Positions 1-3,971 of a DNA stretch of 5,295 bases are shown here, one piece after another; position 1 is the first letter of the stretch; each line of letters starts with the position of its first letter. Origin of the DNA: JBGLNJ01 sp964353405 (GTDB lineage Bacteria; Chloroflexota; Anaerolineae; Fen-1058). The DNA is taken from NCBI GenBank assembly GCA_964353405.1, contig CAYGWJ010000041.1, positions 1-5,295 on the forward strand. Reading direction: 5' to 3'. The notes below the pieces were generated by a model. It did no database searches. It was not told where the DNA came from and worked only from the letters and a program-made list of their open reading frames with translations. The translations under genes and the position numbers were made by a program.

Positions 1-1
1 T

Positions 2-55
2 GAGGTCTTTATGGGTGTCTTGCGCCAAGAATGGGAGCGCCGGCACAAGGAATAG
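2..55 (+). CDS. C-terminal end of a RimJ/RimL-type GNAT N-acetyltransferase (5' truncated by window edge)
   Basis: Only the last 17 codons are present, reading EVFMGVLRQEWERRHKE and ending in TAG at 53-55. The stretch MGVLRQEWE matches MGILRQEWE at the end of the complete GNAT at 261-815, and the DNA is nearly identical over these codons, so this is almost certainly the tail of a tandem paralog. RimJ/RimL-type enzymes transfer an acetyl group from acetyl-CoA to an amine, but nothing of the catalytic domain is visible here. The final AAGGA (47-51) would be a good ribosome binding site for a gene starting just after the stop. In the present sequence an insertion-like element separates it from the next ATG. 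The identity rests on the paralog match alone. Confidence 0.72.
   Translation, partial: EVFMGVLRQEWERRHKE
47..51 (+). promoter_or_regulatory. Displaced Shine-Dalgarno sequence AAGGA
   Basis: AAGGA lies over the last codons of the truncated GNAT. If the sequence between the two GAATAGAGAA copies (one copy plus the element) is removed, it sits 7 bases before the ATG now at 261, an ideal spacing. In the current arrangement it is about 210 bases away and the ATG at 261 has only a weak GAG in front. This reading depends on the element being an insertion. Confidence 0.45.
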
Positions 56-59
56 AGAA
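50..59 (+). repeat. Left copy of 10-bp direct repeat GAATAGAGAA (putative target-site duplication)
   Basis: GAATAGAGAA is repeated exactly at 252-261, immediately either side of the folded element at 60-251. It overlaps the TAG stop of the upstream GNAT. A perfect direct repeat bracketing an element with inverted ends is the usual mark of transposon insertion. Confidence 0.7.
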
Positions 60-251
60 AGCGTTCAGTTGGTGCTGGCTGCGGCGGTTGAAACCGCACC
101 CGCCTCCGGCGAGCAGCGAAACCCGCCTTCGCGGGTTGGCATCTAGTCGGCGCAGGCCGACTTGGCTGTTCGCCGAAGGCGGGCGCGACACTTGCACCGC
201 ACGCAAGTGCAGGTGTTTCCAATCGCCAGCACAAACCACCTGAACGGTTAC
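60..251. mobile_element. MITE-like non-coding element with terminal inverted repeats and nested hairpins
   Basis: The element is flanked by the direct repeat GAATAGAGAA. Its ends are inverted: CGTTCAG (62-68) pairs with CTGAACG (240-246), and GTGCTGGC (72-79) with GCCAGCAC (225-232). Inside, 99-117 pairs with 165-183 as a 19-position stem with one C-A mismatch and one G-T pair. This stem encloses two hairpins, 120-137 (7-bp stem, loop CTTC) and 145-162 (7-bp stem, loop GCAG). Further hairpins lie at 84-97 and 189-209 (7-bp stem). No convincing coding frame is present; open frames across it are compositional. Dispersed hairpin elements with a similar look are, as I recall, common between genes in Chloroflexota and some cyanobacteria. 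A structured RNA is an alternative or additional role. No transposase is encoded, so any movement would need one in trans. Confidence 0.72.
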
Positions 252-261
252 GAATAGAGAA
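252..261 (+). repeat. Right copy of 10-bp direct repeat GAATAGAGAA (putative target-site duplication)
   Basis: Exact copy of 50-59. Its last base is the A of the ATG start codon of the next GNAT gene, so the insertion point lies just in front of that start. Confidence 0.7.
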
Positions 262-815
262 TGAATACACTACTACTTCAGGGTGAGCTTGTGCGCCTGG
301 TCGCCGCAAATTCAGAGACCGACGCCGAACTGTTTGCCAGGTGGTCGCGCGACTCGGAATACATGCGGCTGCAATCTTCATGGCCGACGCGGCTGTGGTC
401 ACAGAAACAGGCCAAAGAAGCGGTGCGAGATTGGATGGAGCACGAGAAACCGGACGCCATGGAGTTTGTGATGCGAACTCGCGCTGAGGATCGTCCCATC
501 GGTTCGATTGGACTGGATGGCATACGCTGGTCGCACGGCGATGCGTTCGTGGGCATCGGCATCGGCGAGCGAGACTGCTGGGGCAATGGCTATGGCACGG
601 ACGCAATGCGCATCATGCTGCGCTACGCGTTCACTGAACTGAACCTGCACCGCGTCTCGCTCGACGTGTTCGAGTATAACCCGCGCGCGATCCGGTCGTA
701 CGAAAAAGCTGGATTCTGTGTCGAAGGGCGACAGCGGCAAGCTCTCCATCGCGACGGTCGGCGCTGGGACATGATCTACATGGGCATCCTGCGCCAAGAG
801 TGGGAGAACTGGTGA
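261..815 (+). CDS. GNAT N-acetyltransferase, RimJ/RimL type
   Basis: A 184-residue single-domain GNAT predicted to transfer acetyl from acetyl-CoA to an amine (protein N-terminus or small molecule); the substrate cannot be read from sequence. The domain spans nearly the whole protein. It opens with the usual GELVRLVA strand. The acetyl-CoA pyrophosphate-binding motif is CWGNGYGTDA (106-115), followed by the helix LRYAFTELNLHRVSLDV typical of RimJ/RimL proteins and the block N140...SYEKAGF (146-152)-EGRQRQ. Length is normal for the family. The ATG at 261 is preferred because the conserved first strand begins right after it, although its ribosome binding site is weak (GAG only). The C-terminus, ILRQEWENW, seems to have been changed by insertion of the small element at 809-902, whose left end supplies the last codons and the TGA stop. 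Without it the frame would read EWEKLNER, equal in length to the upstream paralog's EWERRHKE. Confidence 0.93.
   Translation: MNTLLLQGELVRLVAANSETDAELFARWSRDSEYMRLQSSWPTRLWSQKQAKEAVRDWMEHEKPDAMEFVMRTRAEDRPIGSIGLDGIRWSHGDAFVGIGIGERDCWGNGYGTDAMRIMLRYAFTELNLHRVSLDVFEYNPRAIRSYEKAGFCVEGRQRQALHRDGRRWDMIYMGILRQEWENW
801..808 (+). repeat. Left copy of 8-bp direct repeat TGGGAGAA (putative target-site duplication)
   Basis: TGGGAGAA is repeated at 903-910. The match is 10 bases long if the preceding AG (799-800 and 901-902) is counted, but AG also forms the end of the inverted repeat on the right side. It encodes the W-E-N codons of the RimJ/RimL-type GNAT. Confidence 0.72.
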
Positions 816-902
816 CCACCCACAACTACGTGGAGTCCTCAACTTGTTGAGGCGGTGGCCCGAACAAGTTCGGGAGTCCGATAAGATGCGGGTAATCACC
901 AG
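809..902. mobile_element. Short (94-bp) MITE-like element with inverted ends and two hairpins
   Basis: The termini are inverted: CTGGTGA (809-815) pairs perfectly with TCACCAG (896-902), then ACCC (818-821) pairs with GGGT (890-893) after a 2-base mismatch. Inside, GGAGTCC occurs at 832-838 and 873-879; being almost self-complementary, the two copies can pair with only a central G-G mismatch. Between them are two perfect hairpins, CCTCAAC/GTTGAGG (837-843/846-852) and CCCGAAC/GTTCGGG (859-865/868-874), with 2-base spacers TT and AA. The element is flanked by TGGGAGAA on both sides. It overlaps the last two codons and stop of the upstream GNAT. No coding frame or T-run is present, so it is not a standard terminator. 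Its end sequence differs from that of the element at 60-251, so it belongs to another family. Confidence 0.73.
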
Positions 903-910
903 TGGGAGAA
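903..910 (+). repeat. Right copy of direct repeat TGGGAGAA; also carries the Shine-Dalgarno GGGAG of the next gene
   Basis: Exact copy of 801-808. The GGGAG at 904-908 is 7 bases before the ATG at 916 and is the natural ribosome binding site for it. The duplication therefore kept a working translation signal next to the downstream gene. Confidence 0.72.
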
Positions 911-915
911 GCTGA

Positions 916-1449
916 ATGAGCGGTGAAATAGAAATCGAGATTCGAGCGTCAAGCCAGATACCGCAAATGGAACTTGACCACATGCGCGCCTGGGTCGCGC
1001 AGGTATTCCACGACAGTGGTAATGATGACATCCAATGGTCTTGCGACGACTGGCACGTGATGGTGCGAGTCGGCGGACAGGTTGTCAGCCGCGTCGGCAT
1101 CGTCGAGCGCACCGGCACGGTGAACGGTCAGCCGGTCAAGCTGGGCGGCATCGGCGGCGTGGCAACCCTGCCCGACTTGCGCCGGCACGGTTATGCTGAA
1201 GCCGCAATGCGAACAGCCGCCGAGTTCATGCGAAACGAGTTAAGGGTCGAGTTCGGCCTGCTGATTTGTGGCACCCACATGATGCCTTACTATGCCAAGT
1301 TGGGCTGGCAACTGGTGAAAGGGCCGCTGATGTTTGACCAGCCCAAGGGCAAGATCACGTTCGAGGACTCGACCAAAATCATGATCTTGCCTTGCGGAAC
1401 AAGTGACTGGCCGCCTGGGGTGATTGACCTGTGCGGTCCGCCGTGGTAG
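916..1449 (+). CDS. GNAT N-acetyltransferase resembling AAC(2')/NodA-type acyltransferases
   Basis: A 177-residue GNAT. The order of blocks follows the aminoglycoside 2'-N-acetyltransferase pattern as I remember it: W41...HVMVRVGGQVVSRVGIVERT, then V-N-G-Q, then the acetyl-CoA site GIGGVATLPDLRRHGYA (78-94, with R89-x-x-G92-x-A94), then FGLLICG, then YYAKLGW (125-131), and a C-terminal LPCGTSDWPPGVIDLCGPPW. The W-P-x-G-x-IDxxGP ending also recalls the C-terminus of the rhizobial Nod-factor acyltransferase NodA. Both are compared from memory, not by alignment. The family assignment (GNAT) is firm; aminoglycoside or lipo-oligosaccharide acylation is only a possibility. Start at ATG 916 is supported by GGGAG at 904-908. 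It lies 100 bases after the previous stop, a gap filled by the 809-902 element; before that insertion the two genes would have overlapped by 11 bases. Confidence 0.88.
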   Translation: MSGEIEIEIRASSQIPQMELDHMRAWVAQVFHDSGNDDIQWSCDDWHVMVRVGGQVVSRVGIVERTGTVNGQPVKLGGIGGVATLPDLRRHGYAEAAMRTAAEFMRNELRVEFGLLICGTHMMPYYAKLGWQLVKGPLMFDQPKGKITFEDSTKIMILPCGTSDWPPGVIDLCGPPW

Positions 1450-1452
1450 GTC

Positions 1453-1480
1453 ACGCAATACGCAGTACACTATACGGAGT
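1453..1480 (+). repeat. Degenerate 7-bp tandem repeat in the spacer before the permease gene
   Basis: Four units in register with period 7: ACGCAAT, ACGCAGT, ACACTAT, ACGGAGT. Read on the other strand the first two become ATTGCGT and ACTGCGT, close to the ATCGCGT units of the spacers at 2304-2360 and 3416-3471, so this may be the same family in opposite orientation. The last unit contains the ribosome binding site of the next gene. The relationship is weak because only two units fit well. Confidence 0.45.
1476..1479 (+). promoter_or_regulatory. Shine-Dalgarno GGAG deciding the permease start
   Basis: GGAG ends 7 bases before the ATG at 1487. It supports that start over a TTG at 1424 inside the preceding gene, which would add 21 residues of hydrophilic, arginine-rich, non-family-like sequence. 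Confidence 0.65.
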
Positions 1481-1486
1481 CATGCC

Positions 1487-2311
1487 ATGTCTGCTGCAAT
1501 GTATGAACTGAAAGCCAGTTACGCTTTCATCGAACGCAATTTCAACATCGTCAAACGCTATTGGGCCTGGGAAGTCGTTTGGCTCGTCTACTCGATCGTC
1601 AACTCGCTGTCGGTGAGCTATATCGGTATGGGAATGGAAAAGCTCGGCGGGTCGGGCGTGGACAGCCACTTTCTCGTCTTGTATCTCGCCATCGGCACGA
1701 TCGTCTGGCGTTACCTGACCGTGATCTTTTACTGGGTCACGGATGTGATCGGCATCGAGCGGTGGGAAGGCACGATCGAGTACACGCTGATGGCGCCCAT
1801 CCAGCGCATCACGCATATGCTGGGGCAGACGTCGTTCGCCGTCGTCTACAGCCTGATCCACACCGCCGTGATCCTGGGGGCGACCGCGCTGTTCTTTAAC
1901 CTGAACCTGGCGAACGCCAACTTGGCCGGCGCGACGGTGATGCTGATCGCGGGCAGTTTCTCGTTCATCGGGATCAGCGTCGTCGGCGCGGTGCTGCCGC
2001 TGCTGTTCCCGGAACGCGGCTCGCAGATGACGCACGTCATCATCGCGCTGCTGCTGCTCGTATCGGGCGTGTACTATCCGGTCGAGGTGCTGCCCGGTTG
2101 GCTGCAGGCGTTGTCCAGGCTTTCGCCGGCGACCTACGTGCTGTATGGCGTCCGCGACTCGCTGGTGAAAGGCGCGCCCACGCTCACGCTCTGGCCGTAT
2201 CTCTGGCCGCTTTTGGTCATTGGCGCGCTCACGATCCCGGCGGGGATGCGCATCTTTTACTGGGCCGAACAGTACGCCAAGCGAACGGGCAAGCTGCATC
2301 GGAATGGCTAA
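1487..2311 (+). CDS. ABC-2 type transporter permease subunit
   Basis: A 274-residue integral membrane protein of the ABC-2 family, the membrane half of exporters for drugs, polysaccharides, lipids or other compounds; the cargo is unknown. Six hydrophobic segments are visible at about 28-48, 62-84, 115-137, 148-173, 183-204 and 236-257. Between the second and third lies ERWEGTIEYTLMAPIQRITHM (91-111), matching the family's R-x-x-GT-x-E-x-x-L-x-x-P cytoplasmic coupling segment. The ABC-2 signature region follows the fifth segment: SGVYYPVEVLP (193-203) then LSRLSPATYVLYGVRDSL (209-226). Length is typical. Such permeases need an ATP-binding cassette partner, and none is encoded in this window, so the partner must lie elsewhere or upstream. 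The gene sits between acetyltransferase genes on the same strand, 37 bases after the previous stop. Its final codons (N-G-stop) lie inside the heptad repeat that follows. Confidence 0.9.
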   Translation: MSAAMYELKASYAFIERNFNIVKRYWAWEVVWLVYSIVNSLSVSYIGMGMEKLGGSGVDSHFLVLYLAIGTIVWRYLTVIFYWVTDVIGIERWEGTIEYTLMAPIQRITHMLGQTSFAVVYSLIHTAVILGATALFFNLNLANANLAGATVMLIAGSFSFIGISVVGAVLPLLFPERGSQMTHVIIALLLLVSGVYYPVEVLPGWLQALSRLSPATYVLYGVRDSLVKGAPTLTLWPYLWPLLVIGALTIPAGMRIFYWAEQYAKRTGKLHRNG

Positions 2312-2360
2312 TGGCTAATCGCATATCGCTTATCGCTTATCGCGTATCGTACGCGATAAG
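2304..2360 (+). repeat. Heptanucleotide tandem array ending in an 11-bp hairpin
   Basis: Seven units in perfect period-7 register from 2304 to 2352: ATGGCTA twice, then ATCGCAT, ATCGCTT twice, ATCGCGT, and ATCGTAC. The end of the array turns into its own reverse complement: CTTATCGCGTA (2336-2346) pairs perfectly with TACGCGATAAG (2350-2360) around TCG. The array begins within the last codons of the permease and fills most of the 70-base spacer. No T-run follows the hairpin, so it is a poor candidate for a Rho-independent terminator. Heptanucleotide arrays are known from some filamentous cyanobacteria (STRR repeats); whether this is related is unknown. Confidence 0.8.
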
Positions 2361-2381
2361 TGAATTGGAGAAACAGGCACA

Positions 2382-3416
2382 ATGACTACCTATGAACTCA
2401 CAACGTTATCAGCAACGCCGAATCTTGTTTGCCTGCCGGACGCTCCGGCGATACCGGGTCTGACTTTTCGCCCATTCCGGGGCGAGTCCGACTATCCGGC
2501 GATGGTTGCCATCCTGAGAGGCAGCAAGGAGGCCGATCAAATCGACGAGGTAGATACAATCACAGACCTCGCCAACAACTATGCTCACCTGGTCAACTGC
2601 GACCCCTACCGGGATTTGCTCTGCGCACAAGTAGATGGCAAAGTGATCGGTTACAAACGCGTGTCTTGGCGTGTGGAAAACGAAGGCAACTGGATCTATG
2701 TCCACTTGGGTTTTCTTTTGCCCGAGTGGCGACTCAAAGGGATTGGCCGCGCCATGCTGCATCACAGCGAACGCCGCCTGCGGGAAATCGCAGCCCAACA
2801 CCCGGTCAATGGCCCGCGCTTTTTCCAATCCGAAGCCGCCGATACCCAGCATGGCGCGGAAGCTTTGCTGCTCAGCGAAGGCTACCAGGCTGTTCGACAC
2901 GACTATCTGATGGTGCGGGAGACTCGGGACGATATTCCCGAGCTGCCGCTGCCCGAAGGGCTCCAGGTTCGACCGGTCCGGCCCAAGCACTACCGGGCTA
3001 TCTGGAATGCGATGAACGAAGCCTTTCGCGATCACTGGGGCTATGTTCCCCAAACGGAAGAGGACTATGAGCGGTGGCTGGGAGATTCCAAGTTTGATCC
3101 CAGCCTCTGGCGAGTGGCCTGGGATGGAGACCAGGTGGCCGGAATGGTTTTGGGGCAAATCAACCTGGCGGAAAATGCCGCGCACAATCTCAAGCGCGGC
3201 TGGGTTGAAGATGTCTGTGTGCGACGGCCCTGGCGACGGCGCGGGCTGGCGCGCGGATTGATAACGCAGTGCCTTCAGTTATTCAAAGACCGCGGGCTGA
3301 CGCAGGCTATCCTGGGCGTGGACACGGAGAACTTGACCGGCGCGCTGAGCGTGTATGAAAGCGTGGGCTTTCGCGCCGCCAAGCGATTCTCAATTTATCG
3401 CAAGCCGCTGGAATGA
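2382..3416 (+). CDS. Double-domain GNAT N-acetyltransferase (MshD-like architecture)
   Basis: A 344-residue protein with two GNAT domains in tandem, the arrangement seen in mycothiol synthase MshD and its many uncharacterised relatives. Domain 1 spans about 26-180, with the acetyl-CoA motif LPEWRLKGIGRAM (113-125; R117-x-x-G120-x-G122). Domain 2 spans about 193-343, with NEAFRDHWG (212-220), VCVRRPWRRRGLARGL (278-293; R285-x-x-G288-x-A290) and LGVDTENLTGAL...YESVGF (311-330). Both domains keep a recognisable cofactor motif, so either could bind acetyl-CoA; in MshD only one domain is catalytic. The substrate is unknown, and similarity of layout does not make this a mycothiol enzyme. GGAG at 2367-2370 is 11 bases before the ATG, slightly long but acceptable. 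The gene at 3968-4969 is a clear paralog, especially in the second domain. Confidence 0.91.
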   Translation: MTTYELTTLSATPNLVCLPDAPAIPGLTFRPFRGESDYPAMVAILRGSKEADQIDEVDTITDLANNYAHLVNCDPYRDLLCAQVDGKVIGYKRVSWRVENEGNWIYVHLGFLLPEWRLKGIGRAMLHHSERRLREIAAQHPVNGPRFFQSEAADTQHGAEALLLSEGYQAVRHDYLMVRETRDDIPELPLPEGLQVRPVRPKHYRAIWNAMNEAFRDHWGYVPQTEEDYERWLGDSKFDPSLWRVAWDGDQVAGMVLGQINLAENAAHNLKRGWVEDVCVRRPWRRRGLARGLITQCLQLFKDRGLTQAILGVDTENLTGALSVYESVGFRAAKRFSIYRKPLE

Positions 3417-3471
3417 TGGCAAATGGCTTATCGCGTATGGCGTATCGCCGGGCGATGAGCGAGAGGCGAAA
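3416..3471 (+). repeat. Second heptanucleotide array (eight units) with inverted second half
   Basis: Period-7 register holds from the A of the preceding TGA stop to the next ribosome binding site. Units are ATGGCAA, ATGGCTT, ATCGCGT, ATGGCGT, ATCGCCG, then GGCGATG, AGCGAGA, GGCGAAA. The first five have ATSGC at fixed position; the last three carry GCGA, which is the reverse-complement core. ATCGC (3444-3448) and GCGAT (3452-3456) can form a short hairpin at the turn. Unit order (ATGGC units first, then ATCGC, then inverted) mirrors the array at 2304-2360, so the two spacers hold members of one repeat family. AAAGG at its right edge (3469-3473) serves as ribosome binding site for the ATG at 3480. 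Confidence 0.72.
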
Positions 3472-3479
3472 GGTCATCT

Positions 3480-3971
3480 ATGCTGGATAACAAGTTGATC
3501 TTTAGACTGGCAACGCCGGATGACGTCGAGCCGGTCTATCAACTCTATTGCGACGTGTGCCGATGGTTGCACGATGAGCGCGGCATCGCCGATCAATGGG
3601 AAGGCGAGCCGGCCAAAGAGGAGATACAAGAAATGGTTGCTTCGGGCGAGCTGTATCTCGCCCTGTTGCAGGACGAGGTCGCCGGAGTGTTCAAGCTCAA
3701 TGGACGTGACCATCACTGGGACGATGACGGCACGGCGTTGTATGTGCATGCCTTTGCCGTCAATCGCAAACTCAAAGGGCAAGGCATCGGACAGGCGATG
3801 CTGAATTGGGCCGGCGACGAGGCGCGCCGGCGAGACGAAAAGTTCCTGCGCCTCGACTGCATGAATGAAAACGCGCTGCTCAAGCAATACTATATCAGAG
3901 CCGGGCTGGACCTGCGCCCGCAGCATCCCGAATATCGCGGGTCGGCCCTGTTTGAAAGGAAACTGACATGA
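3480..3971 (+). CDS. Single-domain GNAT N-acetyltransferase
   Basis: A 163-residue protein consisting of one typical GNAT domain. Starting with LIFRLATPDDVEPVYQLY (6-23), it continues through ELYLALLQDEVAGVFKL (57-73). The cofactor site YVHAFAVNRKLKGQGIGQAML (88-108) contains the K99-G-Q-G102-I-G104 loop that binds the acetyl-CoA pyrophosphate. RLDCMNENALLKQYYIRAGL (124-143) is the usual motif B with the Y-x-x-x-G segment. Length is normal and no domain is missing. The substrate is unknown. The ATG at 3480 follows AAAGG at 3469-3473 with a spacing of 6 bases. Its TGA stop overlaps the next gene's ATG by four bases, so it is probably translated together with the double-domain GNAT that follows. 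Confidence 0.92.
   Translation: MLDNKLIFRLATPDDVEPVYQLYCDVCRWLHDERGIADQWEGEPAKEEIQEMVASGELYLALLQDEVAGVFKLNGRDHHWDDDGTALYVHAFAVNRKLKGQGIGQAMLNWAGDEARRRDEKFLRLDCMNENALLKQYYIRAGLDLRPQHPEYRGSALFERKLT
3955..3960 (+). promoter_or_regulatory. Shine-Dalgarno AAAGGA for the second double GNAT
   Basis: AAAGGA lies inside the end of the preceding gene, 7 bases before the ATG at 3968, and fixes that start. Together with the ATGA overlap it indicates translational coupling. Confidence 0.65.

Noticed and set aside
9..243. Open frames on both strands across the first spacer
   Set aside because: They are a by-product of the G+C-rich hairpins of the element at 60-251. Their translations lack any family pattern and there is no convincing start context.
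60..251. Cloverleaf-like region as a tRNA gene
   Set aside because: There is no T-loop consensus (GGTTCGA), no acceptor stem of 7 bp with CCA-type end at tRNA length, and the element is far longer than a tRNA.
837..874. Two hairpins in the second spacer as terminators or an attenuator
   Set aside because: No T-run follows either hairpin, and flanking direct repeats plus inverted ends explain the region better as an inserted element.
399..1118. Long minus-strand open frame (239 codons)
   Set aside because: It runs antisense through two well-supported GNAT genes and across the 809-902 element. The product is low-complexity and unlike any protein family I know.
1424..1486. In-frame upstream TTG start that would lengthen the permease by 21 residues
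   Set aside because: The extension overlaps the end of the preceding GNAT, crosses the heptad repeat and is arginine-rich and non-family-like. ATG 1487 has GGAG at the right distance.
1451..2299. Long minus-strand open frame (282 codons) opposite the permease
   Set aside because: The product is full of Arg, Asp, Gln and His, as expected for the antisense of a hydrophobic membrane protein with G+C-rich third codon positions.
2336..2360. Hairpin as a Rho-independent terminator
   Set aside because: The stem is strong but is followed by TGAATTGGAG rather than a T-run. The downstream gene lies only 21 bases on and has no clear promoter of its own.
2429..3070. Alternative-frame open frame within the first double GNAT
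   Set aside because: It overlaps an intact GNAT frame with both acetyl-CoA motifs. Its own product is Arg/Pro/Ser-rich with no domain.
2304..3471. Heptad arrays as CRISPR
   Set aside because: Units are 7 bp and contiguous, with no unique spacers and no cas genes.
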